Source: Monocercomonoides exilis
Taxonomy: Eukaryota; Preaxostyla; Oxymonadida; Polymastigidae
NCBI GenBank assembly: GCA_001643675.2
Contig: LSRY02000081.1
Span: 1 to 49,126, forward strand
DNA: 49,126 nt
Direction of reading: 5' to 3'
Shown here: piece after piece, positions 10,481 to 22,035 of the stretch
Layout of the letters: each line of letters opens with the position of its first letter
Position numbering within the stretch: the stretch's first letter is position 1
Notes under the pieces: generated by a model
What the model saw: the letters and a program-made list of their open reading frames with translations, nothing else
What the model was told of the DNA's origin: nothing
Databases searched by the model: none
Position numbers and translations under genes: made by a program

Positions 10481-13400
10481 TTAGGTTGGTTGAAATTCTA
10501 TGTCTGAATAAATATTTCTTTCGTCTTTCTGAGTAGGAATGAAAGACGAGGCCTGATGATGAATTTGACGGGAGCTGAATGAAAGAGAAGGAGCAGAAGA
10601 TAACGATGGTGAAAGAGAAGACGAAGAAGTTACGGAAGGCAGGGATAGCGGAGAAAGAGAACCAGGATCAGCAAGACTAGCAGAAGATAGAAGTTTAGCT
10701 TGGGACTGCAGTGAAGGAGATAAAGATGTTCTGAGAGAAAAAGAAGATTGCTGTTGGATGTTCATAAACAAGGAAGAATTGACAAGTGATGAAGTTCAGT
10801 GAGAAAGAGGATGAAGAGCAATGTTTGAATTTGCGTCAAATTCTGCAGTTGAATCAAAAGGCGCAACCAAATTGAGGGCAGGGTATTTCTGCATCAGATT
10901 CATCACCATTGAATTCTGCGATGTGAAGAAAGATTCCAACTTTGAGAAACACAACGTATCTCTTTTCCCAGGCACACTGCTCAGACTGAATGTTCTTGTC
11001 CCTTTCTCCTTCTGAAACAGCAGAGGTGATCCTTTCCCTGCTCCTTTCCTTCCCTTTCTGTGTGTCACCTCTGCTTCCTCTTTGTGTGTCCACCAGCCCC
11101 TCCACTTCATCCTCCTTCCTCTTCTCAGCTCCGCCCGGCTTTGCCACAGCCCACTCTTCAGCGCACTCATCAGATCCAACCGCGTTCTTGTCTGCCTCGC
11201 GTCGACTGCTGCATACACAGGCTCTTTTCGCATCTTCCACACAAATTGCCCATTTTCCTCGCTTTTGATACGCACATAACGGTAGGGCACATCCAGTTCA
11301 TCGCTCAAATCTTCCAGGTCAGAATTTGCGAGGTCATTCAGCATGCAGTCCAATTTCCGCTCTCTTGTCAAAATTGGCGTTTGACTTTCTTTCGCCTCTT
11401 GCTGCACATCGCTTGTCATTTTGCTCTCTTTCTGGTTGGTTGGCGTGCCTGTCTCAAGGTGTGGTTGTAGTATTCCTTGGATGCTGCTAAACAGATTCTT
11501 CTCTTTTACTTCTTTCTCCATTTTCCTGCGCTCCCGCTCTTCTTTCTTCTTTTGTATTTCCTTCAGTTTCATCAGTCGAAGCAGTTTTTCTCTGATCATC
11601 AGATTCCAATGAACAAAATATGATCTTCGCTTCTTCATCGTCTTCCTTCCCTTTCTCATTCTGAAATTCATCTTGCATCACCCTTGTCACTTCTTTGTTC
11701 AAATCCTTCATTCCTCATCACAGCCAACGTCACCCCTTCTCCTCCACCGCCAACAACTGTTGATGGAAGCGTTATTGGTGCACCAACAGCTCCTCTCCCC
11801 ATCTCCATCTCTTGGCTGTACACAATCAACGCTCTCCTCCAACTCCTCTTCATCCACCGTCCATTCGCTTCCCTCGTGTAAAGTGAATCGTTCCAAAGTC
11901 ACCTCCTCCGGAAGAATATTGTTTAGGCTGTGGAGAATGTGATAGCGTTGGAGACGGAATTGTTGTTCTGTTACTGCTGCTGCTTCTGTTTTTGCTTGGA
12001 TTGTTATGAAAAAGGCTCTGGTTTTGGCTCATCTGAATGCGTTTCGTCTTTTTGCCGTTTCTTATTGATTCTTTTGCGTTTGTATTCTTTTCTGCTTCTT
12101 TTTATTGTCTTTGCTTTTGAAGCAGCTTCTTTGGGGATGTTCATTGAATCCTCCAAAATTGCTTTTTGATTTTCTTCTTTTCCTTCATCTGTATTGCCTT
12201 CAACTTCTTCCCTGTTTCCATTTCCATTTCCAGAATTTGTTGCTTCTTTCTCTTCTTTCTCACATTCTTTATCATCTCCTTCATTTTTTGCAGCATTCCC
12301 ACTCATTCCTGATCTTTTTATAGATTCATCAATCGGCGTCGGAGAAAGCAGCAAGTTTGGTCTGACCATCAAAAGCACTTCGTTCACAACAGAATCACGT
12401 TGATGCTCAAGCGCCTGATAATACCTTCGCATCAACCTCTGTTTCTCTCTCCGTTTGTACCTCTTCTCTCTTCTCTCTTCTTCATCACTGATGATGGAGC
12501 TGTCGTAAAGGCATTCGCTTTCTTCATTTTACTTCGGTTCCTTTAAAGAATTTCTTCTGATCAGTGAATAATTCTCGTTTTCTTTTGCTTTCACTTTATT
12601 TTCTTTTTCATCATCATTGTTATCTCCTTCATTAGCAGGCTTCAATACCTTCCTCAACTTAATTTGTCCTCTTATCCTTCGCTCTCTCTCTTCTCTCTCT
12701 TCCTCTTCTCCAGATTCTCCGCATATCGCTCCACCATCCGAAACTCTGCAAACAGCGGCAGCGCCTCAAACACATCTGGTGGGAAAACAAAATATTGCAT
12801 TTTCCTTCTTCTTCCGAACTGCTGCCTCATCCTCCTTATCTGCTCTTCGCTTGTCAGAAATCTGTTTCTAGAAGAGCGAAGCAACGAGGAAGAAGAAGAG
12901 GAGGAGGAGAAAGAAGAGGAAGAAGAACAACGTGAAGCACCAGCAGCAGCAGCCACTTGTGCACAGCGGTTGAGATAGCGTCGGCGGAGGAGTGGATGCA
13001 TTGCTCTTATGCGGCGAGCCATAGCAATTTCAGAACGATGAGGTGGTTTTGGATGGAGAGAGAGGTCAGTTACTGCTGGAGAAGATGAGGAAGATGAAGA
13101 GGAGGAAGAAGAAGTTGAATGAGATGATTGAGGAAGAGAAAGAAAAGATTCATTGGACAATGAAGAAGGAGATGTGCCTGTTCCTGTGCCAACACCAGCA
13201 ATTGAATGTGTCAAAAAGGTTTGTGTTGAATTTTGATTGCTTTTTCTCTGTCTTTGTCTTCGAGGCACATAAGATGGATTCTGCAGAGTTGCTTCTTGTG
13301 GCGGAAGGTTCACAGGAAGATGCAGACGCGGCGCATGTATTCTTTTGAATTCTTCGATGATTTCATCAATTTCTGCTTTTTCTGCTATTTCTTGTGATGA

Positions 13401-13615
13401 ATTCACTTCTGACTGTACGGATGAAGAGGAAGATGAAGAAAAATATGATGATGATGATGATTTCCGTATTGATGTCAATGATAACGCTTATTTCTATGAC
13501 TATGCCTGTTCTACTTCATTTGTCTGTTTCTATCTCATAAACATTCGCACACCGGAAACACACATTCTTCTGTCAAATCGTCTGTCATTGGAATAATCTG
13601 AAACCAAATGCCGAA
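10481..13615 (-). CDS. Hypothetical low-complexity nuclear-type protein(s)
   Basis: Read on the minus strand from about 13615: SENESLRHLVSDYSNDRRFD, then a segment with three TAG and one TAA read as Gln, a Ser-rich stretch, EEFKRIHAPRLHLPVN, a basic block (ARRIRAMHPLLRRRYLNRC), FGRRRKMQYFVFPPDVFEAL and a Lys/Glu-rich helix. It continues with MRRYYQALEHQRDSVVNEVL, LPEEVTLERFTLHEGSEWTV, MIREKLLRLMKLKEIQ and, near the end, NSMVMNLMQKYPALNLVAPF and a Ser-rich tail. The mixture of basic helices, acidic tracts and Ser runs is what chromatin or RNA-processing proteins often show, but I do not recognise a domain. Frames change several times and TGA at 10796 interrupts the last part. More than one gene is possible. 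Confidence 0.45.
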
Positions 13616-13639
13616 GGCTCTCGTTTTCGCTGATTGGAG

Positions 13640-15104
13640 CTAAGGAGTGGCAGAAGCGATGATTTGATGCAAGAACAGCTTCAGAACAGAATTTGGCGTA
13701 GAAGAAGAGGCTGAAGAAGAAAGTGTTGATATTTCATCTGCATTGCTCCACATCTCTTTGTCTTCATCTTCAGTCTTTTCAATTTCTCTTCCTTCTTTTT
13801 CACTTTTTCTCTCTCCTTCTCTCTTCCTCCTTCTTTCTCTAAATAACCTCCATTTCATTAATGAATATCTTATATGGGAACAATAATTTCTTCAACTCAT
13901 CATCCGACGCTGCTGTTAGCTATATAAAATAAATGATACAAAAGACTCCATTTTTCTGTCTATTGTCTTTTTGTTAATAAATACCTGTGCTTGAAACGCC
14001 CAGCAGCGGTGGTGCAAAGTTTGGAGAGAGGAAGGAAGAGACGACGTTATTGATTAAGGAATGCGCTTCAGGCGTGAAAACATATGAATACGATGGGAAG
14101 AATTGAGCGATCAGTTCATTGATGTTCTTTTGGTGGAAGGAGGTTCTTGTAAAAAAGAAGAACGTTGGGATGAGTTGGAAGATGTTGAAGATCTGCAAAA
14201 ATCCACATATTGATGGCTCGTGGTAGCTCTGTTTGTGCTTGTGATGTTTCACAAAAAAGATGTTCTATCTATTGGAGGATATTTGAGGAAAGGGAGCTTT
14301 TGGTGGAAGCTGAAATCATTTTTGAGGCAAAGTGAGAAAGAAGAGAGGAGGAGAAGGAGATCTGTGGTGTTTGAATGAAGTGTCATTCACAGAAGATAAG
14401 GAGTGACATTGAAAGAGGAGAACTTTTATTGGAAAGAGGAGATAATTCCTGCTTTTGAGAAGCGCACATGACTTACTCGATCATGGAAACAACAAAGCTG
14501 CTTGTGTATGACTGATTTGAGAAGGAAGAAGAAGAAGAAGGCATTGATGACGAAGAGAAGAAATGTTTAGTGGTCTGTGAGAAGAGGAAGTCTGGTTTCA
14601 TGTGGAATGAACAGTCAGCTGCAACACAATGACAATAGTAGAAGCCAAATGCGCAGAAGAGGGTTCCCGGTTCAGTCTTTTTCATCAGCTCTGACTCCAA
14701 TGATGATAGAAATGATGTGAAGCGGTTGTGGTTTAGACACAGTGCTCAAACTTAGAAAAAAGAAGCTGTATAAAAAAACATGAAAAGGGATAGTTCATCG
14801 TTTACGTATCAATTAATAGAAAAAAATTAAAATAAGAGTTTGAAAAAACTAAAAATAGAAAAACAAGAAATATGATAAAAACAATAATAACAATAAGATA
14901 AAAAATTTCAAACCTTATTAAATGATGAATTGCTCTTTCATCGTATCTTGTACAGAGCTTATTAGCAATTGTTTGAATGAGTCCAATCTGACTGGAAAGA
15001 TTGAATGAATCGGTGATTTTCATGCAGAGGTGACACAAACAAAAAAATCGATGAAGATTGAAAATAAGCACATTCACAAAATGGACGTTGCTGTCAACAC
15101 ACAT
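13640..15104 (-). CDS. Hypothetical multi-exon protein
   Basis: Starts MCVDSNVHFVNVLIFNLHRF at 15104, then IGLIQTIANKLCTRYDERAI before an intron. The next part has FGFYYCHCVAADCSFHMKPD and a Ser-rich run, then SFHQKNINELIAQFFPSY and FTPEAHSLINNVVSSFLSP before a second intron. The last exon begins ASDDELKKLLFPYKIFINEM, becomes Lys/Glu-rich and ends PNSVLKLFLHQIIASATP. The helical texture suggests an alpha-solenoid-like protein; no family was identified. TAG in EVIQRKKEEE reads as Gln. It lies just upstream of the next minus-strand gene. Confidence 0.5.
13913..13984 (-). other. Intron (72 nt)
   Basis: Minus-strand donor GTATTT, acceptor CTAACAG. Removal joins LLGVSST to ASDDELKKLLFPYK through a split Ala codon and gives an open frame. 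Confidence 0.55.
14766..14913 (-). other. Probable intron (148 nt)
   Basis: Very AT-rich minus-strand segment with donor GTTTGA and acceptor ATACAG, following ERAIHHLI. The donor fits the window-wide GTTTG pattern. Confidence 0.5.
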
Positions 15105-15239
15105 AAAAAAAGATGAAGTTCATAATGAATGATGGAAAAAAGTTCTGAAAATTTCAAAAATTGAAAAAAATATATTTAAAAATAAATACATAATAATTCT
15201 TTGTTATAATAAAAGGAAAATTTCAACTCACACCTCATC

Positions 15240-16690
15240 GCTTCATATCTTCTCCATTGCAAAAGCAGATCCGTCTGGAACTCTTTTCTTTTCTCTCGCT
15301 GAGTTAAGAATCTCCTCAACCTCCTTCACCATCTCCGCTTTCCTGACTTATCTCTTCTTCGAGAAATCTGGCAACATTGAATGGAAAAACTCAATTTCCG
15401 CGATTATTGCTGTATTCACTTGCTGTTCTTGCAAAGCTTGCTGCTCTGCGCTCGCTCAACTTCGACTCTTCTCCAAACTCCTCCAATGATATAAATTATG
15501 TCTTTTTTCGATCGCAATCTTCTTTGGCCGTATGACATTCTTTTTTTGTCAGCGTTTCTGCCCCATTTGACACAAACAGCGAAGAATCCAACGCAGACAA
15601 ATTGATCCCACTGATGTTTCCATTTCCCCCTCTTCCTTTGCTGCTTCTTCCACATTCATCAGTAACTGGTCTGCGTGTTGTGACTCAAATATAACCTCAC
15701 GAAGCTTACACATTCTCTTCTGTTGTATCCTCCCAGGCTGCGCGGATAACAGTGCAGGTTTAAGAACTTTGCAAGGTGGTCCGCACCTAAAATGAGCAGG
15801 TCGTTCGTCGCCCACTTCTCATCGACAGAGAGTCTGCCGTCATAAACAATCCAGTTCTCGTTTAGCACATAGAAGAGGTTCGTGTCCACGTACCGCACCG
15901 CACACAAAATATACAGCGCGCAATCGCTGTTCACCTGAAGTATCCTCGTCGGCTTCTCCTGTCACAGCCCTGGAACAAATTCATAGCGTGCTGTGGATCG
16001 GACGAAGGCTGTGGGGCAAGCACAAGAGAAGAGAAATCGCAGTTAACATGCTGAGTATTCTTCGCATAAAGTGCATATGGAAGATGTTGACCTTCTCCTC
16101 TTTGTCATCTGCCTCGTCCCGCTTGTCAAACATCCTTTAAACCACAGACACTCTTGACGCCATTCCTCTCCTCCTTTCCTCAGGACTCTTATTCCTTGTT
16201 CCTCATTCTTCTTCTCCTTCAGGAGCGATTGCAGATGGCAGATCTTGTCCAAGTTTTTGTTCTTTGTTTCCTCAAATCGCATCTACTTCAGCTGAATAAG
16301 ATTTGTGACTGGAATTAATGATAAATCCTTTTGCTTCATCCTTCCATTTAGACTCCTCAACCATCTGTGCCTTTGTGAAATTTTTTCTGTTTCTTTTTCT
16401 TTTTCTTTTCTTTTTCTTTTTTTCTGCCCCTCTTTTTCGTTCTCAATCTCTTTTTCTGTTGCTCCTTCCACTTCCTCGTTTTCCCAAACCTGTTCCATTG
16501 CCTTCCTCTTGCCCCTCTTCTTTCCTTTCTTCAGGACCCTCAGAGCATGAATCTCTGGAAGAACCTGTTTCAAACATAATATCAAATTCACGAGTTCCGA
16601 TGAACTGCTGTTCGATTAGCTCGTGTCTTTGGTTTTGATCTATTCAAGCAGCTCCATCTTCCGCTCATCTCCTGTTGAGAAGATGATAAC
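15240..16690 (-). CDS. Hypothetical protein, coiled-coil N-terminal half
   Basis: Minus-strand reading from about 16690: ERKMELLEQIKTKDTSQSNS (TAG and TAA as Gln), a Lys/Glu-rich stretch, then NLIQLKQMRFEETKNKNLDK with TAG as Gln followed by ICHLQSLLKEKK, a coiled coil faintly like taxilin. After frame changes: SSLVLAPQPSSDPQHAMNLF, CALYILCAVRYVDTNLFYVL, NENWIVYDGRLSVDEKW, HLAKFLNLHCYPRS and FESQHADQLLMNVEEAAKEE. The WIVYDG segment resembles the end of a papain-like or USP fold only weakly. No confident family. Homopolymer frame breaks are present. It could be two genes. Confidence 0.4.
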
Positions 16691-16939
16691 ACTATTATGC
16701 AACAAATGAAACTTATACAAAAAAGACATTATTACAACCATGACGAAAATTGCGGGAAAAATTAAAAATAATAAATCGAAAGGAAAAAGAAGAATACGAA
16801 GATGACGCTTGCGAAGATTATTGGCAATTCAATTGTAATACCTAAATATTAAATTACAAAGGCAATTATCATCAACTGAACGAAATATTTGAAAATTGAT
16901 TTATCTTATATTTTTTCAAAAAAATTTATTAATTGAAAA
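16691..16939. other. Intergenic, AT-rich
   Basis: No coding signal. It ends at the left border of the GATC module at 16940. Confidence 0.5.
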
Positions 16940-17070
16940 GATCATGGCGTTTTTGGCATTTCAAATTTTTGCTCAAAACATCATTATATTAAACTATCAG
17001 CTCATTAAGCATAGAATATGCGACTTTCAATGTTGACCAAAATGCACAAATAATTTGGTTTTTTAAGATC
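16940..17070 (+). repeat. GATC module, left orientation (131 bp)
   Basis: Begins GATCATGGCGTTTTTGGC, ends TTAAGATC, and carries GACTTTCAATGTTGACC and CACAAATAATTTGG like the module at 27447. Confidence 0.8.
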
Positions 17071-17307
17071 ATTAATTTTGAATATTCTATTTAATTTTAT
17101 TTTTTTTTGTTTTTTTTATTTATTTTTAATTATTTAATAATTAACTTTTTGTTATTTTTATCGAATGATTCAAATGAATTTCTTTTTTCTATTTCTTTTT
17201 TTTTTTTTATTAATTTTTGTTACAAAAACTGAAGTGAGAAAAAACAAGCATTAGCAAAAAATTTGAAGTGTGAAATATGTCACATGACTTTATTATAAAA
17301 AAGAAAG

Positions 17308-20300
17308 TTAAGGTTTCCAATTTTCTTGTGACATTAAAATCCAGTATTCCTCCCATTTGTCTGGAATTATTTCTGACACGCTATTATCATTGCACTCCAA
17401 AAAATTGAAGAATATGACGGTCTATTCACATCCTTTTTGACAATCGCAATAAAATGACCTTGCTCGTATATTGCTGTTGAGTGAATTATGCAACCAACCA
17501 AATCATAAACGATAGATCGCTCAATATCCTTCAAAATCAGATCCCTTTCTTCCTTGAACTTAAATGGGTTTTTTATTTCCATGTCATTCGGTCCCGGTCC
17601 CTTTTCAACAAACACAATCGATTTTGGAGGTGCGACAACCCTGAAAGATTCATTGACATTATGATTAATTGTAAGAATATCTGGAAATGATACAAAACGC
17701 ACGAAAGGAATACAGGGTTTGTCCGTTTCACACCTATTACACCTTCGATTTCGTTGTTCTGTGATAAGATTAATGTTTTTTAGTAATTTTTACAGGCCTC
17801 CGATAATGTCAGATCCATTTATTGTGAAATAATACCTCGTTTCACGATTCGAGACTAAGAAATTTTCACAATGAATGCATTTACGAACGTTTTGGCTGAA
17901 GATTGAAAACATATGATAGATTTTATTCTTTTTTTCAGACAACATATCCAACATTTGATCAAAAACATCAGTCAGTTTTTGTGCCACATTTCTTGGTCCT
18001 ATTTTCAATTCGTAAAAGTTCCATATAGCTGTTCCATTCCAAACTTTGCTGTTCTTTTTTGACTTCCGGAGCATTTCGAATAATTGAATGAACTCTGCTT
18101 GTTCATCGTTCATCATTGCAACTTGATTGCTGTTAATGTCAAGTGCAGCGAAACATTGACAAACAGAAGATAATGAACAGACACTTCCTGTGTTCACAAG
18201 CCCTCTTTTCGACTCCAATTGTTGCAACACACATGAACGTGATTTCTCTTCGATTTCATCATCCAGTTTGAGTGTATATGAAAAAGGTTTTAATAGTTCG
18301 TTTGAATCTTTCTTTCTTTTTTCAATATTTTCTTCAGCTTCAAAATGAAAATTATTAAGATAATCAACTATTCTATCAATTGAAGAAGATGGAGAAATTG
18401 TCTTTTCTATTGGGACAGTTGGTGGTTGTGAGAAAGATGATTGTTCTGGAGCAAATGATGGAGAATTCTGCAGAGAGGACAAAGAAAAATTATGATATGC
18501 GTAAGATGTTGAATTTTTCGCGTTTAAAAACAGTAGTGATGATTGTGGTGAGTTTCCTGAAGGTGATGAAGAATTTGAATCAAAAGGAGAAGATGCTGTG
18601 AATGCTACTGAAGTTGGGGAAGAAGAGAACGCAAAAAGTGATTCTTGAATTACTGTTTGAGAGGTTCTTGTGGATTTTTCATTTTGGAATGGAGTCTTCA
18701 TAGAACATTCTGATAAATGAAATGAACCGTCTTCAGTTGCTGAAAAGGGAGAGGAGGGAGGGAGGGAGATGAGGGAGATGAGGGAGATGAGGGAGGAAGA
18801 GGAAGAGGAAGAGGAAGAGGGAGAGGGAGAGGGAGAGGAAGAGGAAGAGGAAGAGGAAGAGGAAGAGGAAGAGGAAGAGGAAGAGGAAGAGGAAGAGGAA
18901 GAGGAAGAGGAAGAGGAAGAGGAAGAGGAAGAGGAAGAGGAGGGAGAGGAAGAGGAAGAAAAAGAGGAAGATGAAGAAGTGTGAGGCGGTTCAGAAGAAG
19001 AAGAGAAAAAAGATGAAGAAATAAGATCTTTTTGTGTGGATGGTAAAGTTTAGTGAAGTTACAATGAAGAAGAGGAAGGTGAAGGGGAACAAGAAGAGGA
19101 GGAGGAGGATACAGAAGAAGATGATGAAGTGATAAATGAATAATTAGTAATAGAATTAAAAGAAGGAGGAGGAGAAGAAGAAGAAGAGGAAGAAAAGGAT
19201 AATGAGGAAGAGGAAGAGGAAGATGATGATAACAGAGGCAAAGGAGGAAGTGCAGAAGTTGATAATGCTTGGATAGAAGTTGAAGTTGAAACATCTTCTG
19301 CAGCCGGTGATGAGGAAGGAGACAGAGAAGAAGGCTGAGCTGAAGTTGTTGTTGCTGAGGAAGCTGATGCAAAAGGAGAGGATGAGGAGCAAGTAGAATT
19401 GATCTCATTTTTCAATGAAGAAGTGTTCGCATGAGAATGATATGATACATTGGAAAGATCATCTTTCAGAGTTAATATTGCTCACGTTAGGCGGAGGAAA
19501 TGAGCGATCAACTGAAGCAGATAATGATGAGGAGAAGATAAGTGGTGTTCCAAGTGAAGAAGAAGAAGAGGAAGAAGATGAATTGCGTTCAAGGGATGCG
19601 GGGAAAGGGGATGAAGATGGTGGAGAAGAGACATCGGGTACGGAAATGATGGGGAAAGAGGAGATGTTGGTGAAGGAGTTGGGTGAGGAAGAAGAAGAGG
19701 AGCAATGCAATGAAGAAGATAACAATGGCTGAGAAGGATTTGAAGCCGAAGAGTTATTATCATTTGATGATGACGGAAACTTTGACATCATTGATTGATC
19801 AGTATTATTCTTCAATTGTGGCAATGTTGAATGAATGAATGAAGAACTCGAAGTGATTGAAGAAAATGAGATTGTTGATGTATTTCCCAGTGGAGATGCA
19901 ACTGATGAGACTGGAACAGAAAAAGAAGGAATCGAAATATTTTTGAAGTAATATTTTCAGGCAATTTGTTGCGTTTTTTTCTCTGTTAGAGAAGGCTCAT
20001 GAAAAAGTGTTGAAGTGGATGGTAAAGGAAGAGAAGCACTTGATGAAGAATGAGCTAAAGATGAAGAAATTTTTTCTGAAGAAAAAGGAACGAATGAGGA
20101 TAAAGGAAATGTGTTGAAAGGAGAGTCAGGTGAGATGGAAGGCGGAGATGAGAAAGGAGAAGGAAATGAAGTCAACGATGAAGAAGAAGACTGAACATGA
20201 AGAGGGTAAAATGAAAATGTTTCTTTTCTTTTATCTTCTTCGTCATATCTCCTGCTCGATGATGTGTCGCTTTCTTCATCAAAACTGAGCAAGAATTCCT

Positions 20301-20837
20301 TACTGAAATCTTCATTTATTTCACTTCTTCAAAATGTATTTTCTTTCGGAAGCAGTTTCCTTTTTCTTTGTTGAATCCAATTAGCATCATCATATAAGGA
20401 TATTTCTATATTGTATCCGTGTTCATTTCGTAATTCCTTTTGTGTATAATTTTCTGTTAATGCAATAATCATCTTATTCTTGATGGGAGCAGAAGCATCA
20501 TTGAACGCAAACTTCAATTCTTTCACAAGACACGTGAGAGGTGCTTCAAAGAAGTTTTCGAAAGAAAGATAAATTTATAAATAAGGAAAAAAATGTTCTC
20601 GCAAAGGAAAATGATGAAAAAAAATTTAGAATCATTACAATAAAAAAACAAACAAAGAGGTGATTTCATGCAATCAAAACAAAGCAATTTGCCTAAATCG
20701 TTTTCATTCACGAACTTCGTAAACACAAGCAAGGCTCTATCATATGGCATATTACGAAGCAATTCTTCGATGCTGTCAACGTCTGCTTTAATTGACTTCC
20801 TACTCATTCCATGATGTTTTCTTCCAATATTGAACAT
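17308..20837 (-). CDS. USP-family deubiquitinase (USP gene 3)
   Basis: Start at MFNIGRKHHG (20837), equivalent to gene 2. Exon 1 contains NMPYDRALLVFTKFV. After a 110-nt intron comes VKELKFAFNDASAPIKNKM, aligned with the second block of genes 1 and 4. A long Ser-rich linker (about 18700-20290) leads to the USP domain: Cys box KRGLVNTGSVCSLSSVCQCF (Cys codon near 18178), zinc-ribbon pairs CIHC and CNRC, His box YDLVGCIIHSTAIYEQGHFI, and ECNDNSVSEI with the Asn/Asp position. USPs cleave ubiquitin from proteins; activity is inferred from the retained Cys and His. TAA at 17790-17792 falls inside the domain and must be read through. An A6 run at 17399-17404 shifts the frame by one. TGA at 20329 interrupts the linker start. 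The true C-terminus is unclear because TAA is sense. Confidence 0.75.
18784..18965 (+). repeat. GAGGAA hexanucleotide tract
   Basis: About 25-30 units of GAGGAA with few interruptions. On the coding (minus) strand it gives Ser or Pro-Leu repeats in the linker of USP gene 3. A similar TTCCTC tract is at 36290. Confidence 0.9.
20544..20653 (-). other. Intron of USP gene 3 (110 nt)
   Basis: Minus-strand donor GTTTGTTT, acceptor TTTGAAG. Removal joins FDCMKSPL to SPLTCLVKELKFAF in frame and removes a T-rich stop-containing stretch. Confidence 0.7.
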
Positions 20838-21016
20838 AGAAAAATATCTTTTCTTCAATTTTATCAGCAAGAAATAAATATTGATTGAAGATAGTTAAAA
20901 ATAATGAAAATACAAAATTATGAAATTTCAAATAATGAATTCAGAGCTGTTCTTAACCTCTTTCACTAAGATGAATAGAAAATGAAAATAGGAAAAAATA
21001 TTTTTAAGTGATTTTT

Positions 21017-21147
21017 GATCAGAAATATACAAATAACTTGTGCATTTTGCGCGATCCAAAAAACTTTATTTTCCTATTCTAATTTGTATTTTTGATCAAG
21101 TTGTGCTGAACAAAACAAAAACAATTCATGCCCAAATTGCCATGATC
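21017..21147 (-). repeat. GATC module, right orientation, diverged (131 bp)
   Basis: Begins GATCA, carries ACAAATAACTTGTGCATTTTG and ends CATGCCCAAATTGCCATGATC, matching position by position the layout of the module at 33087-33218. The length is conserved although many bases differ. Confidence 0.65.
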
Positions 21148-21373
21148 TTTGATAATAACACAATTTTCTTGACATGTTATTTTGTCGTTCATTCTATTAT
21201 ATTCATAAAGATAAAAATAAAATTTCTTCACTCAGACAGAAATTTGAAGTTCAATCATATTCATGCATTCATATTCAAAGAAACTGTGCCATTAGGGAAA
21301 CTGACATTTCGGAAATGTTCTTGAAGAAGTTTGTTAAGAATTGACTGATAGGATCGTAAACATTTGTACAAGA

Positions 21374-22034
21374 ATTGGGGCTTGAAACTGCTGAACATAT
21401 CAATGCAAAATTTGAAGACGATATTGTGAATATTTTTTTGTCAGAACTGATAAACAAGAAATGTCATTATTCAAGGAAAAAATACAGGAAAACAGAAGAA
21501 GTTCAAATCAGAATAAACGATACAAATATTTCTCTCATCAGTGATCCTCATTCGGATGCGTTGAACAGAATATTTTCAATGATATCTGGAGAAACTACAC
21601 TTGAGACATTGGAAATGGAAGGATTCCGCCTTGCAGAAAAGGAAAATGCATCATCAGCCACAACACTTCCTGGAAAGACTAACCTGTTTGCTCCGCTGTA
21701 GTATTCAACCAACAACATACTGCAAAACGACAAGATGGGGGCTGATGCAGACAACTCTGAACATTCCGAGCAAATTGGCAATGCCGAACATGAAAAAATG
21801 CCTCCACATATCTGGAATTAGTTATCAAGAAGCCGTGCTTTTCTAAAGAAAACGATATAAGTTGTGGATTCCTTGCGGAGCGTCACATAATTTGTGGAAG
21901 AGCTTAACCAGCCTTATTATTTTTTCGAGTATCTGTCTAAGTTCAATCCTGTTAAAGTGTGTGACGAGCAGAGTTGGCGGTGCATTCATACATTCATCAT
22001 TGCAACCTGTCTAATTTACACATTTAACAGCTGA
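21374..22034 (+). CDS. Hypothetical protein, first part, open through four UAR codons
   Basis: One frame runs LGLETAEHINAKFEDDIVNI, INDTNISLISDPHSDALNRI, SGETTLETLEMEGFRLAEKE, then NLFAPL, TAG (21699), YSTNNILQNDK, IWN, TAG (21819), LSRSRAFLKKTI, TAA (21858), VVDSLRSVT, TAA (21888), FVEELNQPYYFFEYLSKF, and stops at TGA (22032). Gln suits every UAR position. I cannot assign a family. The upstream start is unclear: an in-frame ATG at 21315 is cut off by TGA at 21342. The end may be an intron acceptor region (TTTAACAG at 22023-22030), with the protein continuing in the next entry. Confidence 0.6.
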
Positions 22035-22035
22035 A

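Larger units (their letters stand above)
16940..21147 (-). mobile_element. USP-bearing element with inverted GATC modules, no transposase
   Basis: A 131-bp module starting GATCATGGCG (16940-17070) and a diverged inverted 131-bp copy ending GCCATGATC (21017-21147) bracket a single USP-family gene read on the minus strand. The same modules form the ends of the larger element at 27282-33218. No transposase sequence lies inside, so if this is mobile it would depend on another copy. Alternatively the modules are boundary or regulatory elements of USP genes rather than transposon ends. Confidence 0.5.

Noticed and set aside
15659-15934. Fifth USP (WIVYDG segment)
   Set aside because: Only a weak resemblance to the end of the fold; no Cys or His box nearby.
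18698-19408. Long Pro-Leu repeat protein on the minus strand
   Set aside because: It is one frame of the hexanucleotide tract in the USP gene 3 linker; the neighbouring frame gives the expected Ser-rich linker.
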